Below, one piece after another: positions 8,116-16,080 of a stretch of DNA of 35,769 nt. The translations under genes were made by a program, and so were the position numbers. The notes beneath the pieces were generated by a model. That model saw nothing but the letters and a program-made list of their open reading frames with translations, had not been told where the DNA came from and ran no database searches. The first letter of the stretch is position 1. Each line of letters opens with the position of its first letter. The DNA lies in the NCBI GenBank assembly GCA_910577235.1, contig CAJTMX010000038.1:1-35769 (forward strand). Direction: 5' to 3'. The stretch comes from an uncultured Acetatifactor sp. Its GTDB lineage: Bacteria; Bacillota; Clostridia; Lachnospirales; Lachnospiraceae.

Positions 8116-9315
8116 ATGGTCAAAAACTACAAAAAAACTCTGACAGCCTGTTATCTGGGCTTTATTACACAGGCTATCGCAGCGAATTTTGCTCCGCTGC
8201 TCTTTCTGAAATTTCATACCGCGTATCATATTCCTCTGGGAAAAATAGCCCTCATATCCACTGTGTTTTATCTAACCCAGCTGGCCGTGGATATTTTTTG
8301 TTCCTTTTTTGTGGATCGGATCGGTTACCGGAAATGCGTTGTGGTTTCGGAATTATGCGCCGCAGCCGGACTGATCGGGCTTGCGTTTCTGCCCGATCTT
8401 TTACCAAATCCTCTGGCCGGTATTATTATAAGCGTTATGATATACGCCGTCGGAAGCGGTCTGATCGAAGTACTGGGCAGTCCGATTGTAGAAGCCTGCC
8501 CTTTTGACCATAAGGAAGCAGCCATGAGTTTGCTGCATTCCTTTTATTGTTGGGGTTCCGTGGGCGTCATACTTCTATCTACCGCCTTCTTCGCCGTTTG
8601 GGGAGTGGACAGCTGGAAATGGCTTGCCTGCATATGGGCCGTCATTCCTGTTTACAATATCTACAATTTTGCCACATGCCCTATCGAGTATACTGTGGAA
8701 GACGGCAATGGCATGAAGATAGGCACACTGTTTCAAACTCCTCTGTTTTGGATGTCCATCATACTCATGGTATGCGCCGGGGCTTCCGAACTGGCTATGG
8801 CGCAATGGGCCTCCGCCTATACCGAATCGGCGCTGGGGCTCTCAAAAACCGTAGGAGATCTGGCCGGTCCCTGCATGTTCGCGGTGACCATGGGAATCAG
8901 CCGTGTGATATATGGAAAAAGAGGGAACAAACTGGACTTAATGAAATTTATGATCGGTTCGGGCTGTCTGTGCCTGTTCTGCTACATACTGGCGTCAATA
9001 TCGGATAATCCTTTCCTCGGGCTGATCGGGTGTATTATGTGCGGTTTTTCCGTCGGCATTATGTGGCCCGGCACCATCAGCATCTGTTCCAAACGGCTTC
9101 CGAACGGCGGCACCGCCATGTTCGCGTTTCTCGCAACGGCAGGTGATCTGGGCGGAGCGTTCGGCCCGGGGCTGGTGGGAAATATTACCCAGAGCGCGAA
9201 TAACGATCTGAAGAAGGGGATGCTCGCGGGATGCATCTTCCCGTTAGTCTTGATTATCTCTCTCCTTTTATTAAAAAGCAGATATGGAAATAAAAATGCG
9301 GAAACTCATCATTAA
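8116..9315 (+). CDS. MFS transporter, sugar permease-like
   Basis: A 399-residue major facilitator protein with about 12 hydrophobic segments. A MFS loop 2-3 motif is visible after the second helix (FVDRIGYRKCVVVSEL), and the second half ends in GDLGGAFGPGLVG. The overall look is that of the fucose-permease-like branch (Gly- and Trp-rich HSFYCWGSVGV segment), so sugar/proton symport is likely, but the substrate is not fixed by sequence. AAAGGAAGGA lies before the ATG. It is divergent from an AraC regulator and convergent with the GH127 gene, which suggests uptake of an arabinose-containing sugar. Confidence 0.85.
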   Translation: MVKNYKKTLTACYLGFITQAIAANFAPLLFLKFHTAYHIPLGKIALISTVFYLTQLAVDIFCSFFVDRIGYRKCVVVSELCAAAGLIGLAFLPDLLPNPLAGIIISVMIYAVGSGLIEVLGSPIVEACPFDHKEAAMSLLHSFYCWGSVGVILLSTAFFAVWGVDSWKWLACIWAVIPVYNIYNFATCPIEYTVEDGNGMKIGTLFQTPLFWMSIILMVCAGASELAMAQWASAYTESALGLSKTVGDLAGPCMFAVTMGISRVIYGKRGNKLDLMKFMIGSGCLCLFCYILASISDNPFLGLIGCIMCGFSVGIMWPGTISICSKRLPNGGTAMFAFLATAGDLGGAFGPGLVGNITQSANNDLKKGMLAGCIFPLVLIISLLLLKSRYGNKNAETHH

Positions 9316-9327
9316 AATTTTACGCCA

Positions 9328-9365
9328 AACACCGGGGCATACGCAGAAAATTATGCCCCGGTGTT
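9328..9365. terminator. Long hairpin between convergent MFS and GH127 genes
   Basis: A perfect 14-bp stem (AACACCGGGGCATA / TATGCCCCGGTGTT) with a 10-base loop. It lies just after the MFS stop and 60 bases after the GH127 stop. It lacks a strong T run on either side, so termination is likely but not certain. Confidence 0.6.
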
Positions 9366-9425
9366 ACGTATTTGTCAATCAGATCTTTTACGGTGACAGC
9401 GCTTATATCAATTATTAGATATGGG

Positions 9426-11639
9426 TTACCGCCTCACCCACACGCTCATCTCCCCCTCGCCCCGGTTGTTCCACGCATAGTAGGGGATCATGCGCAGTGT
9501 CACGTCCTCCTCCCGGGCAGGCTTGGCAGACCGATACAGTTCCCCGCTCTCTTCCGGGATCAGCCGTTTGCCGGGCACTTTCAGCACGGTCATGGGATGG
9601 CCCAGCTCCTCTGTGGTCTCCGTCCGGATATCCGAGAGCTGCAAGGTCTGTAGATCCACCCGGCACATATGTAAGTCTTTACCGTTATCCGCTTCCTCGA
9701 GGCAATAGACTATGGGCCCCCGGGCAATGGCAACCTTGCCCATATCCTCACGCACTCTGGGGTCTGCCTCCAAAATCCGCACCGGCATCTCCATCTCCAG
9801 GATCACTTCGTCATCGTCCTGCCAGGTTCCGTCTATGTACAGATAACCGTCCCTGTAACTTACTGCCGTCTGTCCCTCTAAATTAGCCTCTGCTGCCAGC
9901 CCTTCTTCCGTGACAGCCGCCTCTCCCGCCGCGCCGCCGCAGCGATAGCTCACTTTCATGCCGCTGCTCCAGCCGGGAACACGGAAAGCCAGCTTGCAGG
10001 GCACACCATCGCCGCGCAGCGACACTTTCACCTGCCCCTCCCAGGGAAGCTGCGACTCCACTTTTACATCCAGCGTCTTCTTTTCCTGCAATTTATCGCT
10101 TACCCAAACCTCCTTGGTCAGCACGCTGCCCATGTACAAATGTATCCACAGGGTATCCCCATTCTTCGCATCCGGTTTGTGACTCGCGCTGTCTTCTGCC
10201 CGGGATGAATCCTCCCCTGACAGGCGCAGTGCGGCGCCGGTATCCGATTCCGTGTAGGCGTAGGCGGCTACGGAGCTGACCAGACGGGCAATGTTGGGAG
10301 GGCAGCAGGCGCAGCCGAACCATTTTTGCCGCAGGGTCTTCACATGGCCCTTTCTGCCGTCCTTATGGCAGGCCTCCGGCACAACATCCAGAGGATTGAC
10401 GTAGAAAAAGCTCTTGCCGTCCAGCGCCATGCCCGCCAGCACCGTATTGTACAGGGCAAGTTCCATCACATCCCCGTATTTGCTCCGGGGCTTTAACTGC
10501 AACATCCTTCTGGCCCAGAACACCAGTCCGATGGCGGCGCAGGTCTCAGAATAGGCCGTGTCGTTGGGCAGATCGTAGTTGAAGGAGAAGGCCTCCCCCA
10601 TATGAGTAGCGCCCACGCCGCCGGTCACATACATTTTCTCCCGGGTCACATTGTCCCACAGCCGGTCGCAGGCGGCCTCCATGGCCTCATCCTCACACAG
10701 CCTTGCCACGTCCGCCATACCGCTGTACAGATACATTGCCCGCACCGCGTGTCCCACGGCCTCGGACTGCTCCCGCACAGGCAGATGGGCCTGGTGATAG
10801 GCATTGTTGGTGGTCTTTTTGTAGGGCTGTCCGTCGTAGGCCGCCCGCTCCTGCTCCTCCTGCTCAAAATAGTAGGGCCGGGTGCCCCGCTGTTCCAGGA
10901 AAAACTTTGCCAGATTCAGGTATTTTCCCTGATTGTCTTCCTCAAACAGGCGCACCAGAGCCATCTCCGCGATCTCATGACCGGGATAGCCTTTGTGCTG
11001 CCCCGGCTCCGGGCCGAAGACCTGACAGCAGTAGTCCGCGAATCTCTCGGCGGCGCACAGCAGCTTATCCTTGCCTGTGGCCTGATAGTAGGCCACCGCC
11101 CCCTCCACCAGATGTCCCAGACAGTACAGCTCGTGGTGGTCCCGAAGATTGGTAAAGGCCCGGTCCATGCCGTTGATGATGTAGTATGTATCCAGATAGC
11201 CGTTCTCCAACTGGGCGGCGCACACGATGTCTATGGCCTCATCCGCCGTCTTCTCCAGCGCCGGGTCCGGGTGCTGTAACAGGGAATAGCCCACCGCCTC
11301 TATCCATTTAGAGAAATCCGTGTCCTGAAACACAAAACCGTAAAACTTATCCTCGTCCGGGTGAGCCGGGTCCTCCGGCAGGGCTTCAAAGCCCCGGAAC
11401 GTATAGGAGGGAGCCACATAGGCCGCGCCCTTGTCCTTTTTCTCCCGCATCATCCGGCCCGCCACTTTGAAGTTACGCATACAGTAGCTGGGAGCCGCCC
11501 CCTCCACTTTGTCGTTCAGAGCGTCCCACTGATAGGGGAGCACCTGGGTGCGCACCAATTCCTGCTCCCTGTGCCAAAAGGCGTCCGTCACCTGAATCTG
11601 TTTCAGATCCAGGGGGTTACTGATTTCCCGATTGTTCAT
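9426..11639 (-). CDS. GH127 beta-L-arabinofuranosidase
   Basis: A 737-residue cytosolic glycoside hydrolase of family 127; there is no signal peptide. The family type enzyme, HypBA1 of Bifidobacterium longum, uses a Zn-bound cysteine nucleophile. The matching residues are present: Glu365 and Cys367 in SETCA, and Cys445-Cys446 in ACCPPN (numbered from the ATG at 11639). An alternative ATG at 11657 is rejected because AAAAGGAGAGG overlaps it and spaces well to 11639. Expected action is release of L-arabinose from short beta-arabinofuranosides after import. About 30 extra residues (465-494, Ser/Asp/Lys-rich) interrupt the start of the beta-sandwich domain. It is divergent from an AraC regulator. 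Confidence 0.92.
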   Translation of the reverse strand: MNNREISNPLDLKQIQVTDAFWHREQELVRTQVLPYQWDALNDKVEGAAPSYCMRNFKVAGRMMREKKDKGAAYVAPSYTFRGFEALPEDPAHPDEDKFYGFVFQDTDFSKWIEAVGYSLLQHPDPALEKTADEAIDIVCAAQLENGYLDTYYIINGMDRAFTNLRDHHELYCLGHLVEGAVAYYQATGKDKLLCAAERFADYCCQVFGPEPGQHKGYPGHEIAEMALVRLFEEDNQGKYLNLAKFFLEQRGTRPYYFEQEEQERAAYDGQPYKKTTNNAYHQAHLPVREQSEAVGHAVRAMYLYSGMADVARLCEDEAMEAACDRLWDNVTREKMYVTGGVGATHMGEAFSFNYDLPNDTAYSETCAAIGLVFWARRMLQLKPRSKYGDVMELALYNTVLAGMALDGKSFFYVNPLDVVPEACHKDGRKGHVKTLRQKWFGCACCPPNIARLVSSVAAYAYTESDTGAALRLSGEDSSRAEDSASHKPDAKNGDTLWIHLYMGSVLTKEVWVSDKLQEKKTLDVKVESQLPWEGQVKVSLRGDGVPCKLAFRVPGWSSGMKVSYRCGGAAGEAAVTEEGLAAEANLEGQTAVSYRDGYLYIDGTWQDDDEVILEMEMPVRILEADPRVREDMGKVAIARGPIVYCLEEADNGKDLHMCRVDLQTLQLSDIRTETTEELGHPMTVLKVPGKRLIPEESGELYRSAKPAREEDVTLRMIPYYAWNNRGEGEMSVWVRR

Positions 11640-11714
11640 CTGTCCTCTCCTTTTCATAGCTCCGCGGATTCTCGCGACCCGCTGTTTTTATGTGCATAAA
11701 TAACAGAAATTATA

Positions 11715-11730
11715 ATGGCAAAATTGCCAT
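11715..11730. promoter_or_regulatory. Palindrome shared by GH127 and AraC promoters
   Basis: ATGGCAA-AA-TTGCCAT, with 7-bp arms and a 2-base centre. Each arm contains a TTGCCA hexamer that can act as the -35 of one divergent promoter, so a protein bound here could control both genes. Confidence 0.45.
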
Positions 11731-11752
11731 AATCTATAAAATATGTTATCAT
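11724..11752 (+). promoter_or_regulatory. Promoter of the second AraC regulator gene
   Basis: TTGCCA (11724-11729), a 17-base spacer and TATCAT (11747-11752). The mirror -35 on the minus strand (11716-11721) has only a weak TATGCA -10, as expected for an activator-dependent GH127 promoter. Confidence 0.55.
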
Positions 11753-11805
11753 TTTCATGGGATTACACAACACACAGTTTTCAAAGAAAGGTGGACGAAT
11801 CATAG

Positions 11806-12681
11806 ATGTTATATGTGATAGCGGATGCCTCCCGGCCGGTTTCCTTTTTATCCGCAGGCAATCTCACAAACGATGATCAGTTTCTGCACCCCAGGCGGGT
11901 TATGGATTCTTATGAATTTATCTCCGTGACCAGGGGCACTCTGCATATTCAGTCCGGGGACCGGAGCTATAGCCTCTCCCCGGGGCAGTTCCTGTTCCTT
12001 TTTCCCGGGGAATGTCATTACGGAATCCATCCCTCCCAGGGGGAGCTGTCCTTTTACTGGACGCATTTTTATCTGGGGGAAAGGGAGGCCATATGCGAAG
12101 AGCAAAAAGCCGCCGCCTGTTTTCACGAAACTTCCCACCCTCGTTATATCCTGCCTGAGACCGGCAGCCTCTCTGCCAACAGCCGGGTCAATGTGCTGTT
12201 CGTACAGCTCCTGGACCTGGCAAAACGGCTGGGGGATCTCTCGGTGACACAGTGCAGCTACGCCCAGAGTACGCTGCTGCTGGAGCTGACCAACGAGTAT
12301 TTTTTCCGGCACCGCCTGTTACAGAGGAATGAAAAGATCCCTCTGGAGATCGCCGACCTAATGGAATGGCTGCAGCTCAACTATGACACCGGGTTCTCTG
12401 TAGCCGAGATCGCCGAAAAATTCGGGTATCACCCCTCTTATCTCACCGCACTGTTCAAACGCGGCAGCGGATACACCGTCACGGAATATTTAAACCGCCA
12501 GCGTATACGCGTAGCCAAAAATCTCCTGGTCTCCACGCCCAGACTTACGTTGTCCGAGATCAGCGAGCAGGTAGGGATCGGAGATGAAAAATACTTTATG
12601 CGGTTATTTAAGCGCTACGAGGGCATCACTGCCACTTCCTACCGGGAGGCTTTCGCGCAAAAGAAAAGAAACCGCATTTAG
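11806..12681 (+). CDS. AraC family transcriptional regulator (arabinoside locus)
   Basis: A 291-residue AraC/XylS protein. The N-terminal cupin-like domain has LSPGQFLFLFPGECHYG near residues 59-75, and the C-terminal DNA-binding domain has two helix-turn-helices (about 195-215 and 244-265), ending in GITATSYREAF. The ATG at 11806 is the first possible start because a stop codon directly precedes it; the ribosome site AAAGGTGG lies a little far upstream (about 13 bases). It is divergent from GH127 and likely activates it in response to an arabinose sugar. Its stop overlaps the stop of the convergent Rrf2 gene. Confidence 0.9.
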   Translation: MLYVIADASRPVSFLSAGNLTNDDQFLHPRRVMDSYEFISVTRGTLHIQSGDRSYSLSPGQFLFLFPGECHYGIHPSQGELSFYWTHFYLGEREAICEEQKAAACFHETSHPRYILPETGSLSANSRVNVLFVQLLDLAKRLGDLSVTQCSYAQSTLLLELTNEYFFRHRLLQRNEKIPLEIADLMEWLQLNYDTGFSVAEIAEKFGYHPSYLTALFKRGSGYTVTEYLNRQRIRVAKNLLVSTPRLTLSEISEQVGIGDEKYFMRLFKRYEGITATSYREAFAQKKRNRI

Positions 12682-13097
12682 GTCCGCTGTCTGTGTCTGG
12701 CGGCCAGTTCGCCGATGGTCACGTTGTCCACCACATTGTTGACCGCCTGATACACGTCCTTCCAGACCTGCAAAGTCTCGCAGGTGTCACAGCGTTCGCA
12801 GGCTCCATAGCCGTCTTCCAGACACGCCACCGGAGCCAGCGACCCTTCCGTCAGCCGCAACACCATACCCACCGTGTATTCCTCCGGGTCCCTGGCCAGA
12901 CGGTATCCTCCCTGGGCCCCCCGGACGCTTTTCACATAGCCCGCCCTGTTTAGAACGGCGATGATCTGTTCCAGATATTTCTCGGAGATTCCCTGTCTGC
13001 CCGCGATCTCCTTTACCTTGATACATTCTCCGTTGTCGTTCAGCGCCAAGTCCAGCATGACCCGCACGGCGTAGCGCCCTTTCGTAGATATCTTCAT
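12678..13097 (-). CDS. Rrf2 family regulator with a four-cysteine cluster motif
   Basis: A 139-residue Rrf2 regulator: winged helix (about 1-80, MKISTKGRYAVRVMLDLA and GAQGGYRLAR), then a cysteine loop with Cys92, Cys100, Cys103 and Cys106. In IscR three cysteines near 92-104 bind a 2Fe-2S cluster. Here there are four with different spacing, so metal or cluster sensing is likely but the ligand set differs. CymR, the Bacillus cysteine regulator of this family, lacks such a cluster. It follows cysK by 14 bases in the same operon, which suggests control of cysteine or Fe-S supply. The stop codon overlaps that of the convergent AraC gene. Confidence 0.88.
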   Translation of the reverse strand: MKISTKGRYAVRVMLDLALNDNGECIKVKEIAGRQGISEKYLEQIIAVLNRAGYVKSVRGAQGGYRLARDPEEYTVGMVLRLTEGSLAPVACLEDGYGACERCDTCETLQVWKDVYQAVNNVVDNVTIGELAARHRQRT

Positions 13098-13111
13098 ATC
13101 AGCCTTATCTC

Positions 13112-14047
13112 CTATTCAGAAAACATTGCCGTGGACAGATACCGGTCCCCCGAATCCGGCAGCAGCGCCACGATGGTCTTGCCCTTATTTTGGGGCCGGA
13201 GCGCCAGCCGGGATGCCGCGTACAGCGCAGCGCCGGAGGTAATGCCCACCAATATGCCCTCCCTGCAGGCGAGCTCTCTGCCCGTGGAAAATGCCTGATC
13301 CGTAGTCACGGTAAATATCTCGTCATACACCTGGGTGTTTAAAACAGAGGGCACAAAGCCCGCTCCGATCCCCTGCAGGTTGTGGGGACCGGGCCTGCCG
13401 CCGGAGAGTACCGGGGAGTCGGAAGGCTCCACCGCCACAATCTGTACTTTGGGATTCTTGGACTTTAAATAGGTTCCGATACCCGTGACCGTCCCCCCTG
13501 TGCCCACGCCCGCCACAAAGATATCTATCCGTCCATCCGTGTCCTCCCAGATCTCGGGTCCTGTGGAGGCGGCATGGGCAGCCGGATTGGCGGCATTGTC
13601 AAACTGACCCAGGATCACGGAACCGGGTATCTCCCGCCGCAGTTCCTCCGCCCTGTCAATGGCTCCCTGCATCCCCTTGTCTCCCTGGGTCAGCACCAGC
13701 TCCGCCCCGTACGCCTTCAGCAGATTGCGCCGCTCCACGCTCATGGTTTCGGGCAGGGTCAGGATCGTCCGATACCCCTTTGCCGCCGCCACGCTGGCCA
13801 GGCCGATACCCGTGTTGCCGCTGGTTGGCTCTATGATCGTAGCTCCCGGTTTCAGGACGCCTTTTCTCTCGGCGTCCTCCACCATCGCCAGAGCCACCCT
13901 GTCCTTGACGCTGCCCGCCGGATTGAAGTATTCCAGTTTTACCAGAATATCCGCGTCCTGAATACCTTCCTCCCGCATATAGTTTTCCACCCGCAGCAAC
14001 GGTGTATGTCCGATAAGCTCTGTAGCTTTACTGTATATTTTAGCCAT
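13112..14047 (-). CDS. cysK: Cysteine synthase (O-acetylserine thiol-lyase)
   Basis: A 311-residue fold-type II PLP enzyme that makes L-cysteine from O-acetylserine and sulfide. The PLP lysine is Lys48 in PAGSVKDR, the substrate loop is TSGNTG (75-80), and the phosphate-binding Gly loop reads VGTGGTVTG. Length and motifs fit CysK rather than cystathionine beta-synthase. The ATG at 14047 is preferred over 14065 because GGAGGG lies 6 bases upstream. It is first in an operon with an Rrf2 regulator and has a near-consensus promoter overlapped by a TATTC-N5-GAATA palindrome, a candidate regulator site. Confidence 0.94.
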   Translation of the reverse strand: MAKIYSKATELIGHTPLLRVENYMREEGIQDADILVKLEYFNPAGSVKDRVALAMVEDAERKGVLKPGATIIEPTSGNTGIGLASVAAAKGYRTILTLPETMSVERRNLLKAYGAELVLTQGDKGMQGAIDRAEELRREIPGSVILGQFDNAANPAAHAASTGPEIWEDTDGRIDIFVAGVGTGGTVTGIGTYLKSKNPKVQIVAVEPSDSPVLSGGRPGPHNLQGIGAGFVPSVLNTQVYDEIFTVTTDQAFSTGRELACREGILVGITSGAALYAASRLALRPQNKGKTIVALLPDSGDRYLSTAMFSE

Positions 14048-14078
14048 ATTAATCCCTCCATCCATTTATTTCCTACTT

Positions 14079-14107
14079 ATTCTATATGAATATTATGAAT
14101 TTGTCAA
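14079..14107 (-). promoter_or_regulatory. Promoter of cysK-rrf2 with overlapping palindrome
   Basis: Minus strand TTGACA (14102-14107), a 17-base spacer and TAGAAT (14079-14084). The palindrome TATTC-TATAT-GAATA at 14078-14092 covers the -10, a position suited to repression by the Rrf2 protein (inference). Confidence 0.7.
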
Positions 14108-14557
14108 TTCAATTTTATTCCGGGCAGGCACGGAAACCATTGCACATTTCTGTTATTTGATAAGTTTATTTTTTTGTCTACTCTCTTTTCGGAACTGTGT
14201 ACCCGCTGAAAACGAGTTTTTATTATATATGATAACCTTTTTATGTAAAATATCCCCAAATATGATAGATTTGTAACAGATTATTTAGATAAACCGCAAA
14301 TGAGGTTGTTATGATAACTCTGATATTAAATGGTCTCCAAGAATAAATGGTGATACAAGCAGACTTATTAATAAATTTACCGACTTATCTGTCCTATCTT
14401 TGCCAACTGAATTTTTGGAGAAATTAAAGGATGCATTACAATCAGTTCTTTTCGCCCGATTTATTTTGTGCTATACTTTGTTACAGGTTTTTGTTTCCCA
14501 TATTTTTACCCTTATGAGATTCATAGCATGAGGGAACAAGGATACAACGCAAGGAAG
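14108..14557. other. AT-rich intergenic region with one possible gene remnant
   Basis: No complete gene is seen here. On the plus strand 14304-14531 is open for 75 codons but has no usable start at its beginning. Its middle (KWSPRINGDTSRLINKF, then LPTEFLEKLKDALQSVL) has the look of a C-terminal helical tail and vaguely recalls the end of PemK/MazF toxins. It is best read as a possible decayed gene; no function is claimed. Confidence 0.3.
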
Positions 14558-14607
14558 TTTGTCCATTTTGCCCATCCCCTGTATCTTGAAACGGGGTTTC
14601 GCAATTA
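14558..14607 (+). repeat. Dispersed 50-bp repeat, copy A (upstream of aroA)
   Basis: Matches 18265-18314 at 43 of 50 positions, with a fully conserved core CTGTATCTTGAAACGGG and the end GCAATTA. It ends 49 bases before the aroA start. Copy B has a strong hairpin at its 5' side; here a weaker pairing between AACAA and TTTGT is possible. Confidence 0.75.
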
Positions 14608-14656
14608 TTATTAAATTATTATTATAAAAAGAGAGCCGAAAAGAGAGAAGAGTAAA

Positions 14657-16039
14657 ATGATAGCCGATAAAACCTATGCTGTTCCCAATGTATACAAAAC
14701 CGTAAGACGCCTTGCTCCGGCAGACCGCCCCCCCATCCAGATAGAGGTACCCGGCTCCAAGAGCATAACGGGCCGCGCTCTGCTGCTGGCTGCTCTGGCA
14801 CAGGGTGCCACCACTCTGCGGGGCGTACTGTTTTCCGATGATTCCCGCCATTTTCTCCGATGTATGCAGGATCTGGGATTTGAGGCTGAAGTGAATGAAT
14901 CCCAAAGAGAAGTGCGAATCACAGGGCTGGGAGGCGCTGTCCCCAAGTCGGAGGCAAGTCTCTATGTGGGCAGCGCCGGTACCGCGGCCAGATTCCTGAC
15001 CGCTTATCTGGGGGTATCCCGGGGCGTCTATCACATGGATGCCTCGGAGCAGATGAGAAAAAGGCCCATGGCACCGCTGATCGCCTCCCTGCGGGAATTG
15101 GGCTGCGAGATATCGTGCGGGGAAAAGGAGGACTGTTTTCCCTTTACCATACAGAGCCACGGATTCGGCAAACATCTGATCACAGTGGATATCGGGCGCA
15201 GCAGCCAGTTTCTCAGCGCGTTGCTCATAGCATCCTGCCTGTGCCCCGAGGATATGACCATCCATATAGAAGGGGAGCACGGTCTGTCCTATATACAGAT
15301 AACTACCAGGATGATGGAGCAGTTCGGCGTTTTGGCACAGCCCCTGTATTACTGCACGGGAGGCGGGGATGAGCACCACTGCCGCAGCTGTGTTAACAGC
15401 GTTCGCCCCATGGGCTACCGGATCGCCGCCGGACAGCATTACCGGGCGCTGGATTATCAGATCGAACCGGATGTGTCGGCAGCCTGTTATTTCTATGCTC
15501 TGGGAGCGCTGCTGCATGTTCCTGTACAGGTCATGCAGGTACACAGATCGGAAAGTATGCAGGGAGACACGGCTTTTGTGGATATTTTGGCGCGGATGGG
15601 GTGTACCTTGCGGGAGGACGCCCAGGGACTGACCCTGCTGCCGCCTGAAGACGGGCATCTGTCCGGCGTTACAGCGGATATGTCCGCCTGCTCCGACCAG
15701 GCCATCACTCTGGCGGCCATAGCGCCCTACGCGGACTCCCCCACCACCATAACGGGCATCGGCCACATCCGATTTCAGGAGTGCGACCGCCTGCATGCCA
15801 TCGTCACGGAGCTGGGACGCATGGGAATCCGCTGCCAGTCCACGGACAGCAGTGTCACAATCTATCCCGGTTCTCCCCGGCCCTGCACTGTGCGAACCTA
15901 TGAGGACCACCGGATGGCCATGGGCTTTACCCTGACCGGACTTAGAGCTGACGGCATCGTCATCGACGATCCCGGCTGCTGCCGCAAAACTTTTGAGGAC
16001 TACTATGAAACGCTGGAAAAATGTCTGGCACGGCTGTAA
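14657..16039 (+). CDS. aroA: EPSP synthase (3-phosphoshikimate 1-carboxyvinyltransferase), divergent
   Basis: A 460-residue cytosolic enzyme that joins phosphoenolpyruvate and shikimate 3-phosphate in aromatic amino acid synthesis. Family marks: PGSKSITGRA (32-41, with Gly where most members have Asn), GSAGTAARF (usually GNAGTAMRF), RSSQFLSALL and YEDHRMAMG. The catalytic lysines, SSQ triad and DHR are kept. It is about 30 residues longer than typical, partly from a Cys/His-rich insert near 238-255 (CTGGGDEHHCRSC). It stands alone, not in a shikimate operon. The ribosome site is weak (AGAGAAGAG). A 30-bp tandem duplication covers its stop codon. Confidence 0.88.
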   Translation: MIADKTYAVPNVYKTVRRLAPADRPPIQIEVPGSKSITGRALLLAALAQGATTLRGVLFSDDSRHFLRCMQDLGFEAEVNESQREVRITGLGGAVPKSEASLYVGSAGTAARFLTAYLGVSRGVYHMDASEQMRKRPMAPLIASLRELGCEISCGEKEDCFPFTIQSHGFGKHLITVDIGRSSQFLSALLIASCLCPEDMTIHIEGEHGLSYIQITTRMMEQFGVLAQPLYYCTGGGDEHHCRSCVNSVRPMGYRIAAGQHYRALDYQIEPDVSAACYFYALGALLHVPVQVMQVHRSESMQGDTAFVDILARMGCTLREDAQGLTLLPPEDGHLSGVTADMSACSDQAITLAAIAPYADSPTTITGIGHIRFQECDRLHAIVTELGRMGIRCQSTDSSVTIYPGSPRPCTVRTYEDHRMAMGFTLTGLRADGIVIDDPGCCRKTFEDYYETLEKCLARL

Positions 16040-16080
16040 ACGCCGGAAAACTGCCTGGCACGGCTGTAAACGCCGGACTA
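16021..16080. repeat. 30-bp tandem duplication across the aroA stop codon
   Basis: Positions 16022-16047 and 16052-16077 match at 25 of 26 bases with an exact period of 30. The first copy holds the last aroA codons and TAA; the second is non-coding and runs into the 3' end of the convergent kinase gene. Confidence 0.9.

Noticed and set aside
7999..8229. N-terminal extension of the AraC gene to 8229
   Set aside because: It would overlap the divergent permease gene and its promoter, and the extra residues do not resemble AraC proteins.
10602..11279. 225-codon plus-strand frame
   Set aside because: Antisense of GH127, which carries the conserved zinc and nucleophile cysteines.
14471..15910. 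479-codon minus-strand frame
   Set aside because: It lies almost wholly antisense to aroA and its translation has no family features; the plus-strand frame has clear EPSP synthase motifs.
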